Positions 35,060-43,683 of a stretch of DNA of 53,227 bases are shown here, piece by piece. Both the position numbers and the translations under genes were made by a program. Location of the stretch: the NCBI GenBank assembly GCA_964597495.1, contig CAZQYC010000017.1, positions 1-53,227 on the forward strand, written 5' to 3'. Each line of letters opens with the position of its first letter. The first letter of the stretch is position 1. This stretch comes from CAZQYC01 sp964597495 (GTDB lineage: Bacteria > Pseudomonadota > Gammaproteobacteria > Steroidobacterales > Steroidobacteraceae). Below the pieces are notes generated by a model. That model was not told the origin of the DNA. It did not search any database and saw only the letters and a list, made by a program, of their open reading frames with translations.

Positions 35060-36221
35060 GCCACACAGCGTGCCGCAATTCCCACTTTCCGTCCCGCTGT
35101 TTCCAGATATGCTCGCTGCGCCAGCTGTCTATTACCGCCTCGAACTCCTCATCCGTCAGATCGCAGTAATCGAGAAACACTTTGTAGTATCGGGACGGCA
35201 GTGCGCCATCAAACTTCTTGACCAAGGCTACCCCCTCCTCTCTCGTTATCTTGCGATCGCGTATCTCGTGAGCGCTGTCGGAAGTTGCGCGGCCAATTCC
35301 GAACTTCACGAACATCAGGTAATAATGAAATCCGTCCAGCTGATCGTCCAGCGACGCGTACTTCGAATATGTCCCCTCGGTACGCTCAGGGTTCGGAGTG
35401 AACCCGTTATTCTCAACGCAATAGTAAAAATTTTCTTGAGGATCCCAAAACTTATAGTATCCGAAGAAATGAACTTCCAGTCCTGCCTTTTTCATGAGTT
35501 CCATCGGTGGTGACATGTAAGAGGCGATATTCTGCTGCGTAATGCCGTGTTCGACCCAGAATTCCGGAGGCAATCCGGAAAAGTAATGTTTGGTCGCGTC
35601 TTCCAAATCGCGCGTAGGTCGATATGCATTCTTCATGTCGCCGCCGTATTCGACCTCGCCGTTCTCGCCGTACATGATCAGCTGTACATCGTATTGGAGC
35701 GCTGCGCGCAAAGGAAAATGGTACTGTCCGTATATGAAGGGTTGAAAGGGATCACCCAAATGCACGAAGGACAGATGCGTCATTTTGCGGTGGATCTTCC
35801 CGTTAGCGGTTGCGAGCACGTGGTCGAATCCACCGACGTTGATGAACGCATCGAGATTCTTGCGTCCAATATCCGTCGGCACGTGCGGCGCCCATGTTAC
35901 ACACAGCGGATTCATCCCGTATTTGTACTTGAGTTGATGAGCGACGAAGCCGCCATCCTTACCGCCACTACACGGCACGATTACATCGTACCTGCCGTCG
36001 TTACGGCGATGCTTGTTGCAGAGTTCAGTCAACTCTTGTTCGCGCGCTTTCCAATCCATAGCGCGCTTGTAGACAGCATAGCTGCATGCGCTGCACACGC
36101 CGTTTTCGTCAAAACTGATGCGCGGACGCTGATTCGAGATCGTGCATTTCTTACAGAAACGTACTTCTGCAGGCAACTTGTATTGGGACAAGACGTCGCG
36201 CTTTTTCACTTCAAATCGCAT
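35052..36221 (-). CDS. N-acetyl sugar amidotransferase 2 (WbpG/PseA family)
   Basis: This 389-residue member of the acetamidino-forming family has an N-terminal pair of CxxC motifs (FCKKCTIS and CSAC) and RISFDENGVC. Its PP-loop variant is IVPCSGGKDGGF, with Gly where amidotransferase 1 has Ser. It also shows NPLCVTWAPHVPTDIG and YGENGEVEYGGD. It differs strongly from amidotransferase 1, so it probably acts on another sugar. It lies 31 bases after the NeuD/LegH-like acetyltransferase gene of the nonulosonic acid set. That makes the acetamido group of the nonulosonic acid or its precursor the likely target, as with PseA. Substrate is inferred. Confidence 0.9.
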   Translation of the reverse strand: MRFEVKKRDVLSQYKLPAEVRFCKKCTISNQRPRISFDENGVCSACSYAVYKRAMDWKAREQELTELCNKHRRNDGRYDVIVPCSGGKDGGFVAHQLKYKYGMNPLCVTWAPHVPTDIGRKNLDAFINVGGFDHVLATANGKIHRKMTHLSFVHLGDPFQPFIYGQYHFPLRAALQYDVQLIMYGENGEVEYGGDMKNAYRPTRDLEDATKHYFSGLPPEFWVEHGITQQNIASYMSPPMELMKKAGLEVHFFGYYKFWDPQENFYYCVENNGFTPNPERTEGTYSKYASLDDQLDGFHYYLMFVKFGIGRATSDSAHEIRDRKITREEGVALVKKFDGALPSRYYKVFLDYCDLTDEEFEAVIDSWRSEHIWKQRDGKWELRHAVWHD

Positions 36222-36252
36222 GATTTCTCCACATTATAGTCGGTCGACGAAA

Positions 36253-36888
36253 TTAGCGAACACTGGCCGGCACACCTAAGACACGCGAACCAGCGGGGAC
36301 TTCGGCAATTACCACCGCTCCCGCACCCACGAGAGCTCCCGCGCCAATCCTGGTGTTCTGTATCACGCTCGCACCTGTGCCGATATGCGCGCCTTCACCA
36401 ACATCGACGCAACCAGATAATGTAACACCGGGGGCGATATGCGCATGCGCACCGATGCTGGTCTCATGATCTATCGAGGAGTTAGTATTTAAAATTACGT
36501 TGGCCCCGATTACGCATCGCGGTTGCACTACTGCGCCCGCCATCACTTGAACACCCTCATTGAGCACCGCACTTGGGGAAACGATCGCCGATGGGTGAAT
36601 TATCTTCAGAAAACCGTAACCGGCTCGCTGAAACCGCAAAAACACTTCACGTCTCACTGCCGTCGACGATGCAGAACCGATTCCATTGACCAGCCATATA
36701 TCGCGCGTATCCCTACCTAGAATAAATTGATCATCGCCTAGATAACGAATACCGTCGATTCGCCCCAAGTCTCCAGCGGAATCGGTGAAACCGCAAATTC
36801 GCACGTTCAGTAATCGAAGAATGTCCACGAGCACCAATGCGTGGCCGCCGCCTCCGATGACGATAACTTCCCGCGAAACATCCGTCAT
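36253..36888 (-). CDS. NeuD/PglD/LegH-like sugar acetyltransferase
   Basis: This 211-residue protein has an N-terminal Rossmann-like nucleotide-sugar domain (VIVIGGGGHALVLVDILRLL) and a C-terminal left-handed beta-helix with many hexapeptides (GVQVMAGAVVQPRCVIGANV), including the catalytic-type His in NTNSSIDHETSIG. PglD/LegH acetylate a 4-amino-4,6-dideoxy sugar, and NeuD relatives occur with sialic acid synthases. The start forms an ATGA overlap with the synthase gene. It most likely acetylates the amine formed by the CBS-aminotransferase fusion. Confidence 0.87.
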   Translation of the reverse strand: MTDVSREVIVIGGGGHALVLVDILRLLNVRICGFTDSAGDLGRIDGIRYLGDDQFILGRDTRDIWLVNGIGSASSTAVRREVFLRFQRAGYGFLKIIHPSAIVSPSAVLNEGVQVMAGAVVQPRCVIGANVILNTNSSIDHETSIGAHAHIAPGVTLSGCVDVGEGAHIGTGASVIQNTRIGAGALVGAGAVVIAEVPAGSRVLGVPASVR

Positions 36889-37964
36889 AAGTGGACAAGT
36901 TCATCGGCTGCAAAGTCCCGCACAGCCACGCGGCCAAGCACGTCCCAATAATCGATCGGTGCAAGCCCTCCGGCCGGCCGTTTCGTGGTGAGATTTCCCG
37001 GCGTGAATGCTTCTCCCTTGCGAATCGGAGTCGCAGCAACCAGACTCTTCTGCATGACGGCCTTGTTCTTCCATTCCGAAATAGTCGGAAATTTAAGTCC
37101 GACGCCGAGAGACGCTTCGGTCTCACGAATCGTTCGGACCATGTGCTTAAGGTCGGCAGGTTCAAGCGAAGCTGCATGATCCGGTCCGGCCAGACTACGG
37201 TCCAAGGTAAAATGCTTTTCGATCGTCGTTGCGCCTAAAGCCACGGCCGCAATTGGCGCAGTCAACCCCAAAGAATGATCAGAGTAGCCGACGCGAAGTG
37301 CGAACGCCTGACGAAGAGTTTGGACTACGCTCAGATTCAGCTCGCCGAACGGAGCCGGATATTCCGAAGCGCAGTGCATGATGGTTACCTTTTCGTGAAG
37401 GCGTCGCTGTCCTTCCGCAGTTCCGAAGGCGGATCGAAACTTGGTGATCGAAGGTTGCTCGTCGCTAACGTCCAAATAGCCAAATGCAAGAACGCATAAA
37501 GCCGCTTCGATCTCCCCCAGACTGCTCATTCCCGTGGAAACGATGACAGGAAGCTTAGACCGCGCAGCCTCGAGCAGCATAGGCGCATTGGTCAGATCGC
37601 CGGACGCAATCTTAAGCTCCGACACTTGAAGCTCACGCGTCAAGTAACTGAGACTTTCAAGATCGAACGGCGTGGACAGGAAATCGATTCCGCGTTTTTT
37701 GCAGTGAGCTTTGATTCGCTCGTGGGCGTGCGGTGTCAATTCGAGCGCTTTCAGCATTTCGAATTGTGAAGCAGTCGCGTCGGTAGTGCGTTTTTGATAT
37801 TCGGCCTTAGGCGCAGTTCGACTTACGATCCGCTCAGCCTTGAACGTCTGAAACTTGACGACATCGGCGCCCGCGTCAACCGCGACGTCGACCAGCCGTA
37901 AAGCTTGCTCGACATCGCCATTGTGGTTCACTCCTGCTTCCGCAATTATTCGCACTTGACTCAT
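36885..37964 (-). CDS. NeuB/LegI/PseI-type nonulosonic acid synthase
   Basis: This enzyme of 359 residues condenses phosphoenolpyruvate with a six-carbon amino sugar to form a nine-carbon keto acid. It has RIIAEAGVNHNGD at the start, VKFQTFKAERIV, STPFDLESL, KIASGDLTNAP and a C-terminal SAF (antifreeze-like) domain with ATPIRKGEAF. ATG 37964 is chosen because its TGA overlap with the preceding gene is the ATGA type repeated along this operon. Family members make sialic, legionaminic or pseudaminic acid; a legionaminic-like product is suggested by the companion aminotransferase and acetyltransferase, but stereochemistry cannot be read. Confidence 0.93.
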   Translation of the reverse strand: MSQVRIIAEAGVNHNGDVEQALRLVDVAVDAGADVVKFQTFKAERIVSRTAPKAEYQKRTTDATASQFEMLKALELTPHAHERIKAHCKKRGIDFLSTPFDLESLSYLTRELQVSELKIASGDLTNAPMLLEAARSKLPVIVSTGMSSLGEIEAALCVLAFGYLDVSDEQPSITKFRSAFGTAEGQRRLHEKVTIMHCASEYPAPFGELNLSVVQTLRQAFALRVGYSDHSLGLTAPIAAVALGATTIEKHFTLDRSLAGPDHAASLEPADLKHMVRTIRETEASLGVGLKFPTISEWKNKAVMQKSLVAATPIRKGEAFTPGNLTTKRPAGGLAPIDYWDVLGRVAVRDFAADELVHL

Positions 37965-39451
37965 ACGTGACCTTCCCACACCGGCGAGGCGTTTAGCATT
38001 TCCCGCAAACTCAATTCCTCCGCCAACGAGGCCGCGACGCGCTCCACTTCTTTGGCGCTGAGCGAAGCAGCGGAGGGCAGACTCAATCCCCTGCTCGACA
38101 ATTCATGTGCTACAGCGAAATCTCGCCCCCCGCGGTAGCGTTGATACAACGGCATGGCGCTCATCGGATAAAACATTGGCCTCGTTTCAATTCCCTTAGA
38201 GATCAATCGACCGATGAGGCGATCTCGCGATCCAAACTGCCGTTCGTCGATGAGAATGGTAAACAGCCAGTAGACGTTTAGGTCGTCAGGGGAGGACGGC
38301 GGCAACTCGATGCCTTTGAGGTTTGAAAGCCTCTCGATATAAGCGGCTGCCAAATCGAGCTTGTGCTGCAAAATCTGATCGAATTGCTCGAGCTGCGCCA
38401 CACCGATCGCCGCTTGAAGGTTGGTCATGCGATAGTTGTAACCGACTTCGGCGTGCCAATACCGACGGTCCTTCTGCATGCCGTGATCTCGCAACATACG
38501 CGCTCGTTCGACATGTGCGCTAGTCTTGAAAACAACCATACCACCCTCGCCCGTGGTGATCATTTTGTTGCCGAAGAAACTGAAAGCGCCCGCGTCACCT
38601 AGCGTTCCCAAAGGAGTGCCGCGGTACCTTGCACCGAAAGCTTCAGCTGTATCCTCAACAACGAATAGATTGTGGCGTTTGGCGATCGAGAGGATCCGCC
38701 CCATATCGGCGGATTTCCCGTACAAATGCACCGGCATAATTGCACGCGTGCGTGGCGTAATCAGGGCCTCAACGCCCGCCGGGTCAAGACACCAAGAACT
38801 GCGTTCAACGTCCGCGAGTACCGGCATGGCGCCGGCGTGCAAAACAGCATTTACGGATGCCGCAAAAGTCAGATCGGGTACGATTACTTCGTCACCCGGC
38901 CCAATTCCAAGCGTAGCAAGCGTTAAATGCAACGCCACGGTCCCATTCGCGACCGCAACCGCCGACCCATCAGCTGCATTCACGTTCTTCTCGAACATTC
39001 GTTCGAATTGATGGACGTATTTTCCCTGCGATGAAATCCATTTCGACTTCATGCAATCCATTACATATAACTGCTCGTTGCCGTTCATGAACGGCTCCAT
39101 CACGGGAATGCGATGCAAGCGATTGTACGCAGCATAATCCACGACAACGCGATCATCGTCGACAAGTGGAATGTGGTACACGTCGTCATTGAAATATCTC
39201 GATATCTCCTCCGACGAGGCAGCCATCGGCAAGTAAACGCAATTTCGGTTGACGATATCCAAGACACCACTTGCAACCGTGTTCCCCTTAAGGAGCGCAC
39301 GCCTCACATCACCGTCGGTGATACAGCCTACTAGCCTGCGCCGACTGTCGACGATGAATACGATCCCTTGCGCGTTATGGTTCAACCGATCGAGCACCTC
39401 CCGAAGAGATTTATCGTCTTGTACGATCATCTCTTCCAACGACGGAGTCAT
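37961..39451 (-). CDS. CBS-domain pair fused to DegT-family sugar aminotransferase
   Basis: This 496-residue fusion has a Bateman module of two CBS repeats in about residues 1-115 (GIVFIVDSRRRLVGCITDGD and YHIPLVDDDRVV). A complete DegT/LegC-like aminotransferase occupies residues ~120-496: VANGTVALHLTLATLG, VVEDTAEAFGARY and the PLP Lys in FFGNKMITTGEGG. In known legionaminic acid clusters a CBS pair is found on the nucleotidyltransferase PtmE, not on the aminotransferase. The start at 39451 overlaps the previous stop as ATGA; a GTG at 39478 is possible. It should aminate C-4 of a 4-keto-6-deoxy sugar, perhaps under nucleotide control through the CBS pair. Confidence 0.88.
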   Translation of the reverse strand: MTPSLEEMIVQDDKSLREVLDRLNHNAQGIVFIVDSRRRLVGCITDGDVRRALLKGNTVASGVLDIVNRNCVYLPMAASSEEISRYFNDDVYHIPLVDDDRVVVDYAAYNRLHRIPVMEPFMNGNEQLYVMDCMKSKWISSQGKYVHQFERMFEKNVNAADGSAVAVANGTVALHLTLATLGIGPGDEVIVPDLTFAASVNAVLHAGAMPVLADVERSSWCLDPAGVEALITPRTRAIMPVHLYGKSADMGRILSIAKRHNLFVVEDTAEAFGARYRGTPLGTLGDAGAFSFFGNKMITTGEGGMVVFKTSAHVERARMLRDHGMQKDRRYWHAEVGYNYRMTNLQAAIGVAQLEQFDQILQHKLDLAAAYIERLSNLKGIELPPSSPDDLNVYWLFTILIDERQFGSRDRLIGRLISKGIETRPMFYPMSAMPLYQRYRGGRDFAVAHELSSRGLSLPSAASLSAKEVERVAASLAEELSLREMLNASPVWEGHV

Positions 39452-40320
39452 AGCGCCCCCTTGTCGGCGGAAGAGCACGCGTCTTGCAATAACTTTCGCT
39501 GACTTCGAATGTCTTCCACGCTTTGATCGTCTACTTCAAGCACATGAACCGCATCCGCAAACCGTGACATTTCAGCGAGAAACCAATAATCCAGGCCAAT
39601 TGGCAAATTAGCATCTTCAGTGCCATCGTTATCGCTGTGGTGAAATGCGCAAATTGATCCGGCAATATCGCTCAACACCGGACGCAACGGAAAACCAAGC
39701 GTAAGCGAAGAAACCTTCCAATGCCCTGTATCTATGAGAATCCCAAGAGCGTCGGAACGCACTTGATCGACTAGCAAACGTATTTCGTATGGGTCTGCGC
39801 ACAACAGCGGATTTTGCCCATCAGCGCACACGTTAAAAGACGCAAGCACATTGTTTTCAATCAATAGACGAATGCCGAGTGATTCGGCCAGGGCGGCTAG
39901 TTCGGTAACGGACTCGATAAAAACCTTCCAATGCTCAGCGCGAGACTTCTCCATACTGACTTGAAGTGGCTTTCCAAGGCGATGGGGTTGCGGATCCAGA
40001 CAGAATCCGGCGTGCGCGGAATAAAAGGGGGCATTGCTTTGTGCCGCGAGGTGCAAGCCCCGTTCGCAGTGTGAGCGGCTCAGCGCGATAATAGTCGAGT
40101 TACAACTTGCCAAATTCAACACGAACGGCTCACGCGGTGCCGGAAAATAGTTATGCGGAAGCCGCCGGCACGGCGCCGATAAATACATCGCGTCCATTCC
40201 TTCCCTAAACGGGACTCCCGAACTGAACTCAAGCGCGAAATCTTCCTCGCGCGCAACTTCAATCGCCCGATCCAGTCCTTGTTTGCGAAGCGCCATAGTG
40301 CTGACCGCGAACTGCATCAT
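39448..40320 (-). CDS. xylose-isomerase-like TIM-barrel protein (sugar isomerase/epimerase family)
   Basis: This protein of about 290 residues belongs to the AP endonuclease 2/sugar phosphate isomerase superfamily. Metal-ligand candidates are the Glu in LLIENNVLASF, Asp/His in LGILIDTGHWKVSS, His in CAFHHSDNDG and the Glu in HVLEVDDQS. It is encoded between the CMP-sugar synthetase and the CBS-aminotransferase with four-base overlaps on both sides. This is where a LegG/NeuC-type epimerase would be expected in a nonulosonic acid operon. Its reaction is unknown; a C-2/C-3 isomerisation of a precursor is a guess. Confidence 0.8.
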   Translation of the reverse strand: MMQFAVSTMALRKQGLDRAIEVAREEDFALEFSSGVPFREGMDAMYLSAPCRRLPHNYFPAPREPFVLNLASCNSTIIALSRSHCERGLHLAAQSNAPFYSAHAGFCLDPQPHRLGKPLQVSMEKSRAEHWKVFIESVTELAALAESLGIRLLIENNVLASFNVCADGQNPLLCADPYEIRLLVDQVRSDALGILIDTGHWKVSSLTLGFPLRPVLSDIAGSICAFHHSDNDGTEDANLPIGLDYWFLAEMSRFADAVHVLEVDDQSVEDIRSQRKLLQDACSSADKGAL

Positions 40321-41030
40321 AGCCTGGGATCCCATAGTTGCTGCTCGATGAGAAACTCAAGAAATTTGAAATCTATTTCTCGATCGATGTCGACGCCTGC
40401 AAAATCGTCCATAACGTATATTCTGGAGTGGTCGGTCAGCGATGTCTCCGCCCCACTCAACAAGTGGGCACGAGAAAAAACGTAAATTCCGCCATTGATG
40501 GCATAAACGGCAGGCGCTTGTTGACGCGAGAGCACTGCACCTGGAGTACCCTTCGACAAAAATGGAACCTTACTACCATCAACTTCGACCAAATTGAAAT
40601 ACGGATTTTTATGTGCGGTCACGACTGAGAACAACGTACGCAATTTTTCTCGCTGGAATATTTCCAAACAAGCATCCAAATCATGCCGCTTGCGCACCGG
40701 CGCTGTAGGGTCAAGATCGACTACGGCTTCGTAATGCACGCCTTTCAAACGCTCCATCTCGACAAGAGCATGACGAAGCGCCGGAAATTTGCTCGCCGTA
40801 TCGGTTGCGTACTCGGCGGGACGCATGAACGGGACTTCAGCGCCGAACCGCAGCGCACACTCGGCGATTTCTTTCGAATCGGTCGTTACTACTATATGTG
40901 TCGCGCGTCCCCATGCTCGAGCCTGCGCGATCGTGTGAGCGATAAGCGGCAGGCCGGCCAAAGTGCGGATATTCTTGCTTGGGACTCCCTTTGACCCACC
41001 CCGAGCAGCGATCGTGACGAGAATACTCAT
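40317..41030 (-). CDS. CMP-nonulosonic acid synthetase (NeuA/LegF/PseF type)
   Basis: This cytidylyltransferase of 237 residues activates a nine-carbon keto sugar with CTP. It starts VTIAARGGSKGVPSKNIRTLAG, the P-loop of the family, and has VVDLDPTAPVRKRHDLD and VYAINGGIYVF. ATG 41030 is preferred over a TTG at 41054. It lies ten bases after wzx and overlaps the TIM-barrel gene by four bases. Together with the NeuB-type synthase it is the strongest evidence that a nonulosonic acid is part of the polysaccharide. Related CMP-Kdo synthetases (KdsB) start differently. Confidence 0.92.
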   Translation of the reverse strand: MSILVTIAARGGSKGVPSKNIRTLAGLPLIAHTIAQARAWGRATHIVVTTDSKEIAECALRFGAEVPFMRPAEYATDTASKFPALRHALVEMERLKGVHYEAVVDLDPTAPVRKRHDLDACLEIFQREKLRTLFSVVTAHKNPYFNLVEVDGSKVPFLSKGTPGAVLSRQQAPAVYAINGGIYVFSRAHLLSGAETSLTDHSRIYVMDDFAGVDIDREIDFKFLEFLIEQQLWDPRL

Positions 41031-41040
41031 TAATCTACAT

Positions 41041-42318
41041 CTATTGCGGGCCAACGCTTGCCGAATTCCGCGCTCGAAAAAGTGCTTGACGCCAAGGCAT
41101 CGGGCGCGCTCTATGTCCCAAACACCAACAGGCTACGAACAGCACAGCTTGAGAAAGCGCGAATGATTGAGCCGCACCCACGACGCCGTTGAGTTTGATT
41201 AAATACCAGGTAACGGCCACATTAAAGATGCCGGAACACAACGTAACGACTGCAAGCGATGCCGTTCTGCTGGCAAAAAAAACGTAGATCGTCACCATAT
41301 AGTACATTCCTCCGAACGCGTACCCGAGCGCAATATAAAAAACGGCGCCGGAAGCAGACTGAAATTCCCTTCCTGCAAGGATCGACAGAATCGGTGGGGC
41401 GAGCACACCTAAAATGCCCGCAGCCAATACCACCGCAACGAAGTAAAGATAGGTATGACGGACTATGCGACGATCCCTGCCTACGTCGATATTACCTAAC
41501 ACCGCAAGAAGGCGCGGCGCGTAAACCTTGTTGAACGACTCAGTGATCAGACTCATCGCCATACCAATCTGTAGGGCTACGGTGTAGATGCCGGCCTCTC
41601 GCACATCCAGCATATTTGCAATCATCATTCGATCAGTCGCAGCAATCAACAGACCGCCCAGCACGTGGGGAATGAGCGGAATTCCAAACTTTAATGCATC
41701 TCGTGTGTCGTCACCGCCTAACGGAAATGCAATTTCCCCACGCATCAGAAAAAGAGAAAAACCCATTAAAATCATCGCAGTCAGTAACTGTCCAAGCGCA
41801 CGACCTTGCCAAGACAAAGCAAGACCAATTACCAACACAAGGGCAAGGCTGACATTGAGCGCGGCCTGCACTCCTTGAAATACCCCAAAGCGTATGGCGC
41901 GATTTTGCACCTGCCAAAGGGATAATCGCATATTGATAACGACTTGCGCAGCAGACATCAAAACGCACGCCAGTAACCATCCCGTTGGAAGCAAAGTTAT
42001 TGAAGTCAATTGTGTTCCAATCAAGGCAACGACAATAAAGATAACTAGCGTGCTGAGCGTCAGGATACGAAAGCATGCGCCGATGTAGCGGGAGAGATGC
42101 TGGCTGTCCAGCTTGAAGTAACGCACGGTAATCGCACCATGTACGCTGAGCCCGGTCAATGCTCCTAGGATATTACTGACGACGCCGAACATAGCAGCCA
42201 TTCCATAGTCGACCGGCGTCAACACTCTAGTGAGAATAGGCAGGAGCAGAAAAGGGATCGCTGCGCTTATGATGCTCGCACCGAAATATATCGATGCGTC
42301 ACCAGCAAATCTTCTCAC
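41041..42318 (-). CDS. wzx: Wzx oligosaccharide flippase
   Basis: This 425-residue membrane protein has about twelve hydrophobic segments. It belongs to the polysaccharide-transporter (Wzx/RfbX) family, with an N-terminal YFGASIISAAIPFLLLPILTR typical of flippases. It moves the undecaprenyl-linked repeat unit across the inner membrane. It overlaps the wzz gene by four bases and precedes the nonulosonic acid genes, so chain export and repeat-unit assembly are co-expressed. Confidence 0.92.
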   Translation of the reverse strand: MRRFAGDASIYFGASIISAAIPFLLLPILTRVLTPVDYGMAAMFGVVSNILGALTGLSVHGAITVRYFKLDSQHLSRYIGACFRILTLSTLVIFIVVALIGTQLTSITLLPTGWLLACVLMSAAQVVINMRLSLWQVQNRAIRFGVFQGVQAALNVSLALVLVIGLALSWQGRALGQLLTAMILMGFSLFLMRGEIAFPLGGDDTRDALKFGIPLIPHVLGGLLIAATDRMMIANMLDVREAGIYTVALQIGMAMSLITESFNKVYAPRLLAVLGNIDVGRDRRIVRHTYLYFVAVVLAAGILGVLAPPILSILAGREFQSASGAVFYIALGYAFGGMYYMVTIYVFFASRTASLAVVTLCSGIFNVAVTWYLIKLNGVVGAAQSFALSQAVLFVACWCLGHRARPMPWRQALFRARNSASVGPQ

Positions 42319-43184
42319 GTCAGTACTCTAGACTTATTCATACGTAGCTTGCGTAGTGCACCAGTCAAAAAAATTAATATAAGGCCTCCGCACAGGCCGA
42401 GCAGGAGACCTAAGACGACCATCATCGTGCGTCGCGGACTAACGCGCACTTCCGGCGTCACGGCTGGGTCGACGATGCGAAACGCATAGTCGTCCCTTCC
42501 GCTGGCCAGCATCGTCTTTTTGGTCTCGCTTTCGAGCAACCCATAAAGCGAAGCCCTGATCTCAACTACGTTAGTGCGCGCGATTTGGTCGTTCAAGTAC
42601 TTTAGATTCTTCGTCGACTCGACGAGCGTGCGATTACGCATGATCTCATTCGCCAATCTCACCAAATCGTTGGCCCATTGCGCTGACAGGGCGGGATCGC
42701 GCCAAGTTATGGTGACCGTAGTCGTTCCCTTCCTGGCATCCTTCCTAATCGCCACAATATTGCTTCTAAATTTCGTGACCGCATGCCAGAGACTCCCAGC
42801 GCCGTTGTCTTGAGAGAGGATGACACCGGTAAGATTGTTGCGTTTGACGAACTCTTCGACAAGAGCACGCGACTCTAAGATAGCTGCAGCTTCGCGCGAA
42901 ATTTCGGATCCGCTCATATTAACGCCGGCAAGACTTGCAAGCCCGCCCAATTGGCCGGTAAGACCGCCATTCGCATTCATCCCGCCGTCACCGGCCTCAG
43001 TGACGACAACCTCCGCTCGATAGAGCGGCGTAACCCAAAGCGAGTACGCTGCCGCCGTTGCCGCCGAGAGAAATCCACACAAGAGAACAATGTAGCGCCC
43101 ACTCCAAACGATCGTCCACAAGCGAAGGACGTTGATCTCCCCTTCGACGAATGCCGGCTGGTCGCTGTTGTAATTCGATTTCAT
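42315..43184 (-). CDS. wzz: Wzz-type chain-length determinant
   Basis: This protein of about 289 residues has a transmembrane segment near residues 20-45 (YIVLLCGFLSAATAAAYSLWV), a large periplasmic domain rich in charged helices and a second transmembrane segment near the C-terminus (MMVVLGLLLGLCGGLILIFL), preceded by the PxxP-type VTPEVRVSPRR. There is no C-terminal tyrosine kinase domain as in Wzc, so it fits Wzz, which sets O-antigen modal length. The frame is open to 43277 and would overlap the MarR gene, but ATG 43184 gives a normal cytoplasmic tail. Confidence 0.88.
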   Translation of the reverse strand: MKSNYNSDQPAFVEGEINVLRLWTIVWSGRYIVLLCGFLSAATAAAYSLWVTPLYRAEVVVTEAGDGGMNANGGLTGQLGGLASLAGVNMSGSEISREAAAILESRALVEEFVKRNNLTGVILSQDNGAGSLWHAVTKFRSNIVAIRKDARKGTTTVTITWRDPALSAQWANDLVRLANEIMRNRTLVESTKNLKYLNDQIARTNVVEIRASLYGLLESETKKTMLASGRDDYAFRIVDPAVTPEVRVSPRRTMMVVLGLLLGLCGGLILIFLTGALRKLRMNKSRVLT

Positions 43185-43248
43185 GGTAAATGCGCTTTTC
43201 CGGAGAGATGAAATAAGGAGGAGCGGGACTACTGCGCTAATTTTGCTT

Positions 43249-43596
43249 TTAATTCGGAGTGTCTTTGTAACCGTCATGCGAGATGACTTCTTGGCGCAAT
43301 CTTTCTATCTCGATGCGCAATTCCTCGTATTCCTTGATTCGCGCGCCTAAGAATTTCAACGCTAACGTGGCCTTTTGTTCTACTCCTCGAGGGGTCAGCA
43401 GATACATATACGCAGATTTGTTGCTGCTGCTGCTGAAGTTCTTTGCCTTCACCAGTCCGCGGCGAATCAGTGCCTGCAGACAATAATTCACGCGACCCAG
43501 ACTAACACCGAGCTCCCGAGCCAATTCGCGCTGGCTCACCTCAGGATTGGAAGCTAACACTCTCATCAACTTGAAGCGCATTTCGTCGGTGAGCAT
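43249..43596 (-). CDS. MarR-family EPS-associated transcriptional regulator
   Basis: This 115-residue winged-helix protein has SNPEVSQRELARELGVSLGRVNYCLQALIRRGLVKAKNF, a clear MarR-like helix-turn-helix plus wing, followed by a C-terminal coiled-coil-like helix (LGARIKEYEELRIEIERLRQ). A recognised subfamily of this size sits next to EPS loci and is described as EPS-associated. Its gene lies between the RfaH-like factor and wzz, downstream of the ops site, so it is probably made by the same transcript. Its operator is not known; the palindrome at 43684-43704 is a candidate. Confidence 0.88.
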   Translation of the reverse strand: MLTDEMRFKLMRVLASNPEVSQRELARELGVSLGRVNYCLQALIRRGLVKAKNFSSSSNKSAYMYLLTPRGVEQKATLALKFLGARIKEYEELRIEIERLRQEVISHDGYKDTPN

Positions 43597-43683
43597 AGTG
43601 GCGAATAGCGGCTAATGACTAGCGGTAGCTAGCGAATGAAAACACACTGCAAACCGGATGGAGATGCGCACTAGCACTTAATG

